A stretch of 64,000 bases of DNA, taken from Actinomycetota bacterium (GTDB lineage Bacteria > Actinomycetota > Thermoleophilia > Gaiellales > F1-60-MAGs149). Positions 17,656-25,994 of the stretch are shown here, piece by piece. Both the position numbers and the translations under genes were made by a program. Positions within the stretch are counted from its first letter, which is position 1. Every line of letters starts with the position of its first letter. Location: positions 1-64,000 of the forward strand of contig VFJZ01000003.1 in assembly GCA_009885805.1 (NCBI GenBank), given 5' to 3'. Below the pieces are notes generated by a model. That model saw only the letters and a program-made list of their open reading frames with translations. It ran no database searches and was not told the DNA's origin.

Positions 17656-18765
17656 ATGGCCGCTCTCCGCGTTCGGGTGCTGACCGATCCGGCCGAGCTG
17701 GCCGCAATTGCCGGCCCCTGGGACGCGCTCGTGCGCAACGCCGCCCTGCCCTGCCCGTTCGCGCTGCAGCCGTGGCTCGACGAGCGGATGCGGCGCCTCG
17801 CCGGTCGCGTTTCCCCCGCCATCCTCGTCGCCGAACGGGGTGGGGAGGTTGTCGGCGGGTTGCCGCTCGGCGTCGAGCGGCGCGTCGGTGTACGGGTCGC
17901 GGGCCTGCTGCCCGGCGACACCGTCTCCCACGTCGACATCCTGGCCGCCGACGAGGAGGCGGGCGAGGCGATCGTCGCCGCACTGGCGACCGTGCCCGCC
18001 GACCTGATCGTCGCGACCGGCATCGTCCCGGCGTCGCGGCTGGCGCAGGCGCCCGGCTTCAGGCTCGTCGAGCGCGAACGCTCCCCGTTCCTGCTGATGC
18101 CAGACGGCTGGGACGCGGCCTACACCGGGCTCGTCTCGAGCCGGCGCCGGCGCGAACATGCGCGGTGCGCGCGGCGGCTCGCCGCTGTCGGCGAGGTCAC
18201 GTTCAGCGACCACCGGACGCCGGAGGCCGTCGTCGCCGGCCTCGAGGAGGCCTTCGCGCTTCACGACGGACGCTTCGCTGCCGCCGTCGATCGGTCGGAC
18301 TTCCGTTCACCGGTGGATCGCGCAACGCACCTCTCGAAGGCGAGACGCCTCGCCGAGGCCGGGCACGTCCGCCTCGCGTTGCTGCGCGTCGAGGGTGAGC
18401 TGGCGGCGTTCGGCTATTCGCTCGTCGTCGGCGACGTCGGCTGGCTGTTCCGCTCGGCGATCGCCGAGCGATTCGTGATCGGCCAACCCGGCATCCAACT
18501 GCTCCACCACGCCCTCCGCGAGATGGCGGCCGAGGGCGTGACTCGGGTCGAGTTCCTGGGCGGCGCGTATCCCTACAAGCTGGCCCACGCGACGGGTGAG
18601 GTGCCGCTGCTCCAGGCGACCGGCTACGCCGCCGGCGCCCCTGCCAGGGTCGTTCTCGCCGCGCAGCGCGCCGCTGTCGGCGCGCGCGTCACCCTCAAGC
18701 GCTCGGAGACGCTGCGGCGTGCGTACGTCTCGAGCCGGCGCCTGCTGGGTCGCCGGGCGGCGTAG
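17656..18765 (+). CDS. FemAB/GNAT-type acyltransferase, paralogue 3
   Basis: 369 residues from ATG 17656. This start is chosen because MAALRVRVLTDPAELAAI aligns with the N-terminus of paralogue 1; ATG 17608 would add 16 residues. The protein shows LPCPFALQPWLDERM, the basic segment SSRRRREHARCARRLAAVGE, LRVEGELAAFGYSLVVGD and VEFLGGAYPYKLAHATGE. It is the third member of a local gene family. Divergence is high, suggesting old duplications. Likely cytoplasmic and involved in decorating the polymer. Confidence 0.78.
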   Translation: MAALRVRVLTDPAELAAIAGPWDALVRNAALPCPFALQPWLDERMRRLAGRVSPAILVAERGGEVVGGLPLGVERRVGVRVAGLLPGDTVSHVDILAADEEAGEAIVAALATVPADLIVATGIVPASRLAQAPGFRLVERERSPFLLMPDGWDAAYTGLVSSRRRREHARCARRLAAVGEVTFSDHRTPEAVVAGLEEAFALHDGRFAAAVDRSDFRSPVDRATHLSKARRLAEAGHVRLALLRVEGELAAFGYSLVVGDVGWLFRSAIAERFVIGQPGIQLLHHALREMAAEGVTRVEFLGGAYPYKLAHATGEVPLLQATGYAAGAPARVVLAAQRAAVGARVTLKRSETLRRAYVSSRRLLGRRAA

Positions 18766-18786
18766 CCGCTCTGGAACACTGCCGGG

Positions 18787-21195
18787 GTGCAACGGGCGCG
18801 GGCAGTCGTCATCGGCGGGGGAATCACGGGCGTCTGCGTTGCGCTGCATCTCGCGCGGGCCGGCCTGACCGACGTCGTCCTGGTCGAGAAGGGCGAGCTG
18901 ACGAGTGGCGCGACCTGCCAGGCGGCGGGCCTGGTCACGAACTTCAACCCCTCGCCGGCGATGATGCGGCTGCGCAGCTACTCGATCGAGCTGTATCGCG
19001 AACTCGGCGTGTTCGAGACGGTCGGTGGGTTGCGTCTGGCCTCGACGCCGGACAGTCTCGCCGAGCTGAGGCGGGGCGTCTCGCGTGCCCGCGGCATCGG
19101 GCTCGAGGCGGAGCTGGTCGGCCCGGATGAGGCGGTCGCGCTACTTCCGGCAGCGACCGATCGGGACCTGTACGGCGCCGTCTGGATGCCCCGTGACGGG
19201 CACCTCGATCCGCACTCGGCCACCTATGCGGTCGCGGCGGCGGCGCGCGCGCTCGGCGTGTCGATCCGCACGCAGACGCGCGTGACGGGGATCGATCTCG
19301 GCCCCGATCGCGCCGTCCGCGGCGTCGTCACCCAGGCCGGCACGATCGAGTGCGAGATCGTCGTCAACGCCGCCGGGATGTGGGCGCCTCGCATCTCCGC
19401 GATGGTCGGCGCCTTCACGCCGTCGATCCCGGTCGACCACCAGCACCTCGCCGTGAAGCCGGTCGCCGGCCACGAGTTGCCGCGCGACATGCCCTGCTTC
19501 CGCGACCCCGCGAATCTGACCTACGGCAAGAGCGAGTCGGGCGGGATGATGATCGGCGGCTACGAGGGCGATGCGCCTTCGCGCTGGGAGGACGGAGCGC
19601 CGTGGGAGCACGGTGGGCGCTCGCTGCCCCCGGACGAGGAGCGATTCGCGCCCCTGCTGGACGGCGCCGTGCGCCGGTTCCCGTTCCTCGACGGTGCCGG
19701 GATCGCCAAGCTGGTCTGCCATCCCGACGCGATGACACCGGATGCGAACCCGCTGCTCGGGCCGTACCCGGGCGTCCGCGGCTACTGGCTCGCGGCCGGT
19801 CTGTCGCTGAACGGGTTCGGCGGTGCCGGCGGCATCGGCAAGACGATCGCCGAGCTGATCACCACGGGCGCGGCCGAGATCGACGTTAGCGCGTACCGCC
19901 CCTGGCGGTTCGCCGCGGTCTACCGCGACCCGCTGTTCGCCGCGGCCACCGCGCGTGAGACGTACCGTTACTACTACTACCAGCGCTACCCGCACGATGC
20001 CGACGAGTGGGGACGACCGCGTCGCCTGTCGGCGCTCCACGGCCGGATGCAGGAGGCGGGCGGGGTGTTCGGCGCCAAGACGGGCTGGGAACGGGTCGAT
20101 CACGTCGAGCCGGGTCACCGGTCGCGGCGTTCGGGTGCGGATCAGCGCTCGTTCGGTTTCACGCGGCCGCCCTGGTTCGATCACGTCCGAGCCGAGCACG
20201 CCGCGTTCCGCGAGCGGGCCGGCATCATCGATATGACATCGTTCGGCAAGATCGCCGTCGAGGGGCCCGACGCGCTCACGCTGCTCGAGCGGGCCTGCTG
20301 CAACCGCATCGACCGTGCGGTCGGCGCCGTCGTCTACACGCAGATGCTCGACGCGCGCGGGGGCATCCTCGCTGACGTCACCGTCACGCGTCTGGCCGAG
20401 GATCGCTTTCGCGTGGTCACCGGCGCGGGCGCCGTCGCGACCGACCGCGGCCACATCATCTCGCTGATCCGGCCCGGCGAGCGCGTGGTCGTCCGTGACG
20501 TCACCGACGAGCTATGCGTGATCGGCCTCTGGGGGCCGCGTTCCCGCGACATCCTCCAGGCGGTCACGGACGAGGACGTCTCGGCCGCGGCCCTGCCGTT
20601 CCGGACCGCTCAGGAGATCGGCGTCGGCCCCGGTCGGGTCCTCGCGCAACGCATTACGTACGTCGGCGAACTCGGGTTCGAGCTCTACGTCTCGCCCCGC
20701 AACGCATTGCAGGTCTACGACCGAGTCGCTGCCGCCGGCGCGCCGCACGACCTCGCGGTGTGCGGCTACCGCTCGCTCGAGGGGCTGCGGATGGAGAAGG
20801 GGTACCGGTACGTCGGCACAGACCTGACCCCGGGTGACACGCCTGAGGAGGCGGGTCTCGGCTTCTGCGTCGCCGCTGACAAGGATTTCACCGGCAGCGA
20901 CGCGCTCCGGAGCCGGCCGGTCGCGAAGCGGATCCGGACGCTGCTCGTCGGCGACGACCCGTCGTACGTCACCGTCTACGGCGGCGAGGCCGTCCATCTC
21001 GACGGGGTCGTCGCCGGGCGCCTGCGCTCGGTCTCCTACGGCTACACGGTCGGCCGCAACGTCGGCTACGCGTACCTGCCGCCTGTCATCGCCGGGGGGA
21101 CCAGAGTCGCCGTCGAGGTGTTCGGAGAACTCGTTCCGGCCGAGGTCGCAGCGGACGTCCTCTACGACCCCACAAACGAGCGCGTGCGCGCGTGA
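18787..21195 (+). CDS. Dimethylglycine/sarcosine dehydrogenase-like FAD/folate enzyme
   Basis: 802 residues. The N-terminal DAO-type FAD domain opens with AVVIGGGITGVCVALHLARAG. A central FAO_M-like domain follows, then a folate-binding GcvT domain from about residue 440 (ERAGIIDMTSFGKIAVEGPDA) with a GcvT C-terminal barrel. This layout is that of dimethylglycine and sarcosine dehydrogenases, which oxidise N-methyl groups and pass formaldehyde to tetrahydrofolate. The family's covalent-FAD histidine (WHAAGL) is replaced here: GATCQAAGL. FAD is therefore probably non-covalent, and the substrate may differ. Its stop overlaps the nagA start by 4 nt (GTGA). Confidence 0.88.
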   Translation: MQRARAVVIGGGITGVCVALHLARAGLTDVVLVEKGELTSGATCQAAGLVTNFNPSPAMMRLRSYSIELYRELGVFETVGGLRLASTPDSLAELRRGVSRARGIGLEAELVGPDEAVALLPAATDRDLYGAVWMPRDGHLDPHSATYAVAAAARALGVSIRTQTRVTGIDLGPDRAVRGVVTQAGTIECEIVVNAAGMWAPRISAMVGAFTPSIPVDHQHLAVKPVAGHELPRDMPCFRDPANLTYGKSESGGMMIGGYEGDAPSRWEDGAPWEHGGRSLPPDEERFAPLLDGAVRRFPFLDGAGIAKLVCHPDAMTPDANPLLGPYPGVRGYWLAAGLSLNGFGGAGGIGKTIAELITTGAAEIDVSAYRPWRFAAVYRDPLFAAATARETYRYYYYQRYPHDADEWGRPRRLSALHGRMQEAGGVFGAKTGWERVDHVEPGHRSRRSGADQRSFGFTRPPWFDHVRAEHAAFRERAGIIDMTSFGKIAVEGPDALTLLERACCNRIDRAVGAVVYTQMLDARGGILADVTVTRLAEDRFRVVTGAGAVATDRGHIISLIRPGERVVVRDVTDELCVIGLWGPRSRDILQAVTDEDVSAAALPFRTAQEIGVGPGRVLAQRITYVGELGFELYVSPRNALQVYDRVAAAGAPHDLAVCGYRSLEGLRMEKGYRYVGTDLTPGDTPEEAGLGFCVAADKDFTGSDALRSRPVAKRIRTLLVGDDPSYVTVYGGEAVHLDGVVAGRLRSVSYGYTVGRNVGYAYLPPVIAGGTRVAVEVFGELVPAEVAADVLYDPTNERVRA

Positions 21196-22301
21196 CCGTG
21201 CTACGCGGTCACGTCCTCTGCCCGGATGCGTTCGGGCCGAGCAGGGTCGTGATCGAGGAGGGTGTCGTGGCGGCGATCGAGCCGGACGCCGACGCGCCGG
21301 ACGGCGTCTGGATCGTCCCCGGCCTCGTCGACATCCAACTGAACGGCGCCTTCGGCGTCGACTTCGCGGCGCCGGAGGGCCTGCCCGACGTTCGCGCCCG
21401 TCTTGCGGCCTCCGGCGTGACGACGTTTCTGGCAACGCTGGTGTCGGCGTCCCCGGGCGCCTACGAGGCGCCGCTCGCCGCGCTGGTGCCGGATGACGCG
21501 ACCGCCCTCGCCCGACTCGCCGGCGTGCACCTCGAGGGGCCGTGGTTGTCACCGGCGATGCCGGGCGCGCACGACCCGGCGGCGTTGCGTCCGCCGAGCG
21601 GGACCGAGATCGACGCCCTGCTCGCCGGCGGGACGATCCGCGTGGTGACGCTTGCGCCCGAGGTCGTCGGTGGACTCGACGCGATCCGGCGCCTCGTCGC
21701 GGCGGGCGTCCGGGTCGCGATCGGTCACACGAATGCGGACGCCGCGACGACCGTCGCCGCCCTCGCCGCCGGCGCGACGTTCGCTACCCACCTCTTCAAT
21801 GCGATGCGACCGTTCCACCATCGCGACCCCGGTGCGGTGGGAGCGCTCCTCGACGCCGACTGCGGTGCGACCGTGATCGCCGACGGCGTCCACGTCGCTG
21901 ACGAGGCGCTGCGTCTCGCGTGGCGGACAAAGGGCGCGGGTCGCCTCGCGCTGGTCTCCGACGGGGTCGCCGCGCTCGGACTCGAACCCGGCGCCCACCG
22001 GCTCGGGAACGTCGACATCAGCTCCGATGGACGGGTCTGTCGTCTCGCCGACGGCACCCTGGCCGGATCGGCGACGCCGCTGCTCGACGGCGTCCGCCGC
22101 CTCGTCGCTTGCGGCGTTCGCCTCGCCGATGCGGTTCGCGCCGCGACCGAGACGCCGGCGCTACTCGCCGGCCTCGACGCCGGCACGATCGCCGTCGGCG
22201 CCAGGGCCGACCTGCTGGTGCTGGACGACTCGCTGGAGGTGCTCGACGTCTACGCCGGCGGCGTCAGCGCGATGCGCCGAGCGTCGGCCGGGGATCGGTG
22301 A
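21192..22301 (+). CDS. nagA: N-acetylglucosamine-6-phosphate deacetylase
   Basis: 369 residues. Family motifs: VPGLVDIQLNGAFGVDF, VHLEGPWLSP (metal-binding Glu), VAIGHTNADA, ATHLFNAM (metal/substrate His), DGVHV, LVSDGVAA (catalytic Asp) and LAGSATPL. NagA converts GlcNAc-6-P to GlcN-6-P in amino-sugar catabolism and peptidoglycan recycling. It is translationally coupled to the dehydrogenase upstream, an unusual partner. No nagB, kinase or PTS gene is nearby. Its end overlaps the convergent Rid gene by 38 bp. Confidence 0.88.
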   Translation: MTVLRGHVLCPDAFGPSRVVIEEGVVAAIEPDADAPDGVWIVPGLVDIQLNGAFGVDFAAPEGLPDVRARLAASGVTTFLATLVSASPGAYEAPLAALVPDDATALARLAGVHLEGPWLSPAMPGAHDPAALRPPSGTEIDALLAGGTIRVVTLAPEVVGGLDAIRRLVAAGVRVAIGHTNADAATTVAALAAGATFATHLFNAMRPFHHRDPGAVGALLDADCGATVIADGVHVADEALRLAWRTKGAGRLALVSDGVAALGLEPGAHRLGNVDISSDGRVCRLADGTLAGSATPLLDGVRRLVACGVRLADAVRAATETPALLAGLDAGTIAVGARADLLVLDDSLEVLDVYAGGVSAMRRASAGDR

Positions 22302-22785
22302 CCGGGCCGCCGTCGAAGCGGACGACGAGCACGATCTCGACCGAGGCGTTGTAGGCGAGACCACGACAGCCGATCGCTGCGCGCGTCCCGAGACCGGCCG
22401 CGCCGAACACCTCGACCAGGAGGTCGGTCGCCCCGTTGATCACCCGCGGCTGATCGTTGAAGCCGAAGGCCGAGTTGACCCAGCCGGTCAGCTGCACGAC
22501 CTGGCGGACGCGGTCGAGATCGCCGAGCGCGTGCTTGAGCGCCGTCAGCGAAGACAGCGCGGCATAGCGAGCCGCCTCGTAGCCCTGCTCGAGGGTGAGG
22601 TCGTCGCCGACGACGCCGTTCAGGTACGTCTCGCCGTCCAGTTCCGGGACCGTCCCGGACAGGTAGAGCAGCTCGCCGACGGCGAGATGCGAGACGAACT
22701 TGGCGCCCGACGTGTCGAGCGCGTAGCTCGCGTCGATCGGGGTGAGGCGCAGCCCGAGGGCCTCGAGTCGGCGTTCAGTTTCCAT
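22264..22785 (-). CDS. RidA/YjgF-family protein (long form)
   Basis: 173 residues. It opens METERRLEALGLRL; the Rid fold is seen in GELLYLSGTVPELDG, EQGYEAARYAALSSLTALKHALGDLDRVRQVVQLTGWVNS and RAAIGCRGLAYNASVEIVLVV. The last arginine-and-carboxylate positions of the RidA active site (usual R-x-x-x-E) are changed (RAAIGCRGLAYNASVEI). It matches the longer YjgF-like subfamily rather than the classic 2-aminoacrylate deaminase. It shares a bidirectional promoter with the TauE-like permease. Confidence 0.82.
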   Translation of the reverse strand: METERRLEALGLRLTPIDASYALDTSGAKFVSHLAVGELLYLSGTVPELDGETYLNGVVGDDLTLEQGYEAARYAALSSLTALKHALGDLDRVRQVVQLTGWVNSAFGFNDQPRVINGATDLLVEVFGAAGLGTRAAIGCRGLAYNASVEIVLVVRFDGGPVTDPRPTLGASR

Positions 22786-22791
22786 GGCGGG

Positions 22792-22799
22792 ACGATACT
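22792..22799. promoter_or_regulatory. Overlapping divergent -10 boxes (Rid / TauE permease)
   Basis: TATCGT on the minus strand (22797-22792) is 6 nt from ATG 22785. GATACT on the plus strand (22794-22799) is 6 nt from GTG 22806. Only 20 bp separate the two start codons, so both transcripts are predicted to be leaderless. Confidence 0.55.
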
Positions 22800-22805
22800 G
22801 CCGCG

Positions 22806-23513
22806 GTGGAACTCGTGCTCGCGACCCTGCTGGTCGGCGTCGCCGCCTGCGTGCAGGGCACGATCGGGTTCGGGATGGCGCTGACATCGGCGGCCGCGCT
22901 GGCGCTGATCGATCCGGCCTTCGTCCCCGGCCCCCTGCTCGCGTCGAGCCTGCCCGTCTCGATCCTCGCGCTGCTGCGCGAGCGCGCCGACCTCGACCTG
23001 CGCGGGGTCGGCTGGGCGTTTCTCGGCCGCATCCCGGGAACGGCCGTCGGAGCAGTCGCGGTCGCCCGGATGTCCGTCGCCAGCCTGCACGTGGCCGTCT
23101 CGGCCTTCGTCCTCGCCGCCGTCGCCGTCTCGCTCCGGGCGCCGAGGTTCGAGCCGACACGAAACGTCCTCGTCGGTGCCGGCGTCGTGTCGGGCGTGAT
23201 GGGGACGATCGCCGCCATCGGCGGCCCGCCGATCGCCCTCGTCTACCAGCACGCGACCGGGCCGCGCCTCCGCTCGACGATCTCGCTGTATTTCATCGGC
23301 GGCTCGCTGCTGTCGGTCGGTGCCCTCTTCCTGGCCGGGGCGTTCGGGCGCCACGAACTGGCCCTGACCGCCGTGCTCCTGCCCGGGACCACCGCTGGCT
23401 TCTTCTGCTCCGGGCCGCTCCTGCGACACGTCGACGGCGGGCGCCTGCGGCCGGCGGTGCTCGGCGGAGCGGCCGTCTCCGCGGTCGTGCTGCTCGTCAC
23501 GGCGCTCAGCTGA
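22806..23513 (+). CDS. TauE/SafE-family membrane permease
   Basis: 235 residues and about 7-8 membrane segments. The two half-repeats are visible: ACVQGTIGFGMALTSAAALALIDP in the first half, and VSGVMGTIAAIGGPPIALVYQHATG in the second, both with the G-x-x-G-F/I-G signatures of TauE/SafE sulfite/organosulfonate exporters. Transport of small organic or sulfur anions is likely; the substrate is not known. It ends 8 bp into the convergent M24 peptidase gene. Confidence 0.82.
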   Translation: MELVLATLLVGVAACVQGTIGFGMALTSAAALALIDPAFVPGPLLASSLPVSILALLRERADLDLRGVGWAFLGRIPGTAVGAVAVARMSVASLHVAVSAFVLAAVAVSLRAPRFEPTRNVLVGAGVVSGVMGTIAAIGGPPIALVYQHATGPRLRSTISLYFIGGSLLSVGALFLAGAFGRHELALTAVLLPGTTAGFFCSGPLLRHVDGGRLRPAVLGGAAVSAVVLLVTALS

Positions 23514-24690
23514 AGCTGCGCGGCGCGGTGGTGAGAAGTTCGTAGCCCGTCTCGGTGACGAGGATCGTCTCCTCGAAGTTGGCGCCGCCGACGCCTGCGA
23601 CCGGCTGACGCTTCTCGACGCACAGGCACATCCCGGGCTCGAGGACGACAGTGCTCGACGCGGTGATCCACGGCTCCTCCCAGCAAAGCGATGTCGAGTG
23701 GCCCCAGGCCGCGAAGCCCGTCGGGGCGGCCAGGCCGGCTCGGACGAGGGCGCCGCTCGCCCACTGCTCGTCGCAGGCGCGCGCGACCGCGCCGACGGTC
23801 ACCCCGGGCCGGACGGCAGCGAGACCCGCAAGCGTGACGTCGCGGACGGCGTTGAGCAGCATCGCCTGGCGGTCGGTCGGGTCCGCTCCAACCACCCGGC
23901 TGCGCCCGAAGTCGAACAGGTACCCGTCGACGGAGCCGTACAGATCGACCCGTGCCATCTCGCCGGCGGCGAGGGCGCGGCGCGCGTCGTACGGCGCCGG
24001 CTGGCTCTGGGCGTAGTGGTGGGCGTGCGGTCCCGACGAGATCGAGATGCCGTGCAGGGCCGCGCCCTCGGCGACGACGATCGCGATGCCCGCGGCCGCC
24101 GCCTCGGCCTCGGTCGCGCCGGGCTGGCACGCCCGCATGATCGCGGTTACGGCCCGCGAGCCGATCGCGCTCGCCGCCCGCAGCAGCGCACGCTCGGCGG
24201 GGCTCTTCACGAGCCTCAGCCTCCAGCCGATGTCGCCGTGCGGCTCCAGTCGGTCGCCGACCCGCTCGGCGATGCGGTCGCGCCACGGCCACGCCAGGGT
24301 GTCGGCGCCGACGACGCCGATGCGACCGGCCGGCAGCGCCGTCGCGAGTAGGTCGGCGGTGACGCCGGCCACGTCGTCGGCGTGCTCGAAGCGGTCGGCG
24401 ACGGCGAGGTCCTCGCGGAACGCCGGCATGTCCACGACGAGCGTCGCGGGGCCGTCCACGGGGAGGAGCAACGCGGCATGCGACCTCGCCGACCAGCCGG
24501 GGCCGTCCGGGATGAACGGGAACGGGGACGTGTAGCCCGTGAGCCAGTGCACGTCGTAGAAGCGGTCGGTGGTGTGGCCGCCGCGGGACCAGACGAGGAG
24601 GCCGGCGAGTCCGCGGGCGGCGGCGAGCGTCCGAGCGCGCGCCTGACGCTCGCTGAATTCGGCCGGCTCGATGCGGGGCGGAAGCGGCAT
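23506..24690 (-). CDS. M24-family Xaa-Pro aminopeptidase/creatinase-like hydrolase
   Basis: 394 residues. A creatinase-type N-terminal domain with RGLAGLLVWSRGG and DVHWLTGY precedes the pita-bread domain. Metal-ligand positions are seen at VDLYGSVDGYLFDFGRSR (D...D), WGHSTSL (H), VLEPGMCLCVE (E) and ANFEETILVT (E). The first aspartate motif (usually D-x-G) reads D-L-Y-G, close to canonical. Cytoplasmic; cleaves Xaa-Pro peptides or amidino compounds. Start ATG 24690 is chosen over an upstream ATG that would overlap the divergent transporter. Confidence 0.82.
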   Translation of the reverse strand: MPLPPRIEPAEFSERQARARTLAAARGLAGLLVWSRGGHTTDRFYDVHWLTGYTSPFPFIPDGPGWSARSHAALLLPVDGPATLVVDMPAFREDLAVADRFEHADDVAGVTADLLATALPAGRIGVVGADTLAWPWRDRIAERVGDRLEPHGDIGWRLRLVKSPAERALLRAASAIGSRAVTAIMRACQPGATEAEAAAAGIAIVVAEGAALHGISISSGPHAHHYAQSQPAPYDARRALAAGEMARVDLYGSVDGYLFDFGRSRVVGADPTDRQAMLLNAVRDVTLAGLAAVRPGVTVGAVARACDEQWASGALVRAGLAAPTGFAAWGHSTSLCWEEPWITASSTVVLEPGMCLCVEKRQPVAGVGGANFEETILVTETGYELLTTAPRSFS

Positions 24691-24721
24691 GGTGCCGACA
24701 TCGTCTGCGACGCTACCCGCC

Positions 24722-25582
24722 GTGTCCACCGCCACCCGTGTCCGCGTCGCGCTCGCGGTGACCGTGCTGATGTGGGGGTCGGCCTTCGTGGCGATCAGGG
24801 TCGGTGCGCAGGAGTACGCGGTCGGGCCGTTTCTGCTGCTGCGGTTCCTGGTCCCGACCGTCGTGCTCGGCCTCTGGCTCGCGCGGACCGGTCAGCGTCT
24901 GCTGCCGCCGCGCGCCGATCGCGGCCGGGTGGTTCTGCTCGGCGTGTTCTTCGCTGTCTACATCGGGCTACTCGTGGCGGGCGAGCGGACGGTCGACGGC
25001 GGCACGGCGAGCATGTTGGCGGAGACGAGCCCGCTGCTCACGGCCGCGCTGGCGGTGCCGCTCCTCGGCGAGCGGGCCGGCCGCTGGCTCGTCGCCGGGC
25101 TGCTCACGGGATTTGCGGGGGCCGCGCTGATCGCGCTCGGCGAGGGCGGCGGCGGGCGCCTCGAAGCCGGCGCGCTGCTGATTCTCGGTGCCGCTCTGGC
25201 CCAGGCGCTGCTGCTCGTCGCGCAGAAGCCGGCGCTCGAGCGCCAGTCCGCGATCGCCGTCATCGCCCAGGCCTCGGCAGTCGGCTTCGTCCTCAGTCTC
25301 CCCTTCACGGCGGGCCTCGTCGACGCGGTTCGGTACGAGCCGGCGGAGGCGACGCTCGCCGTCGTCTTCGTCGCGATCACCACGGGCGCCGTGTCGTACG
25401 TGACGCTGGCCTACGCCATCGCCCGATCGCCCTCGACCGGTCAGGTATCGAGCGTGCTCTACCTGGTGCCGCCGGTGGCAGTCGCGATCTCATGGTTCTA
25501 CCCGGGCGAGACGCCCTCGGTCCTCGCCGTCGCGGGGGGCCTCGTCGCTCTCGCCGGGGTCGCGATCGCCCAGCATCGGTGA
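24722..25582 (+). CDS. EamA/DMT-family transporter
   Basis: 286 residues from GTG 24722, with a GACGCT box 7 nt upstream. Ten membrane segments are arranged as two EamA repeats: VLMWGSAFVAIRVGAQ ... LGVFFAVYIGLLVAGE in the first, and AGALLILGAALAQALLLVAQKPAL ... LVPPVAVAISWFYPGE in the second. These proteins export amino acids or metabolites. It lies 10 nt before a RidA gene, suggesting a shared role in amino-acid by-product handling. Confidence 0.85.
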   Translation: MSTATRVRVALAVTVLMWGSAFVAIRVGAQEYAVGPFLLLRFLVPTVVLGLWLARTGQRLLPPRADRGRVVLLGVFFAVYIGLLVAGERTVDGGTASMLAETSPLLTAALAVPLLGERAGRWLVAGLLTGFAGAALIALGEGGGGRLEAGALLILGAALAQALLLVAQKPALERQSAIAVIAQASAVGFVLSLPFTAGLVDAVRYEPAEATLAVVFVAITTGAVSYVTLAYAIARSPSTGQVSSVLYLVPPVAVAISWFYPGETPSVLAVAGGLVALAGVAIAQHR

Positions 25583-25592
25583 AGATGTGCGC

Positions 25593-25967
25593 ATGGACTT
25601 CGTGAACACGGCCGCCGCGCTCGACGGTGGCGTCTACTCCCACGCCGTCGTCGAAGGCGACCGCGTCTACGTCTCCGGGCAGGTCGCGACCGACCGGGCG
25701 GACGGCGGTCCGCCACCCGGCGACATCGAGGTCGAGACGCGGGTCTGCATGGAGTTGCTGGCGGCGGTGCTCGAGGAAGTGGGCCTGACGTTCGCGGACG
25801 TCGTCCGAGTCGGCGTTTACATGACCGACCTGCGCGAGTTCGACCGCATGAACGGCGTCTACGAGGGGTTCTTCGCGCCCGGCCGCTATCCGGCGCGGAC
25901 GTGCATCGGCGTCGCGGCGATCCCGGGTGGCTGCCGGATCGAGATCGACTGCGTGGCGCGTGCGTAG
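25593..25967 (+). CDS. RidA-family enamine/imine deaminase-like protein
   Basis: 124 residues, the usual RidA length. Motifs: GGVYSHAVVEGDRVYVSGQVA, CMELLAAVLEEVGLTFADVVRVGVYMTDLREFDRMNGVYEGFF, and PARTCIGVAAIPGGCRIEIDCVA with the active-site Arg and Glu (R-T-C ... R-I-E-I-D). It hydrolyses reactive 2-aminoacrylate-type imines. A GAAGAT box lies 6 nt before ATG 25593. It ends close to the convergent acyl-CoA operon and shares a palindromic terminator with it. Confidence 0.87.
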   Translation: MDFVNTAAALDGGVYSHAVVEGDRVYVSGQVATDRADGGPPPGDIEVETRVCMELLAAVLEEVGLTFADVVRVGVYMTDLREFDRMNGVYEGFFAPGRYPARTCIGVAAIPGGCRIEIDCVARA

Positions 25968-25978
25968 GTCGCCTGGCC

Positions 25979-25994
25979 GTCAAGCCGGCTTGAC
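25979..25994. terminator. 16-bp perfect palindrome at convergent gene ends
   Basis: GTCAAGCCGGCTTGAC is perfectly self-complementary and contains the TGA stop of the terminal enoyl-CoA hydratase gene. It lies 12 bp past the RidA stop. A bidirectional terminator is plausible; there is no U-run. Confidence 0.45.
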
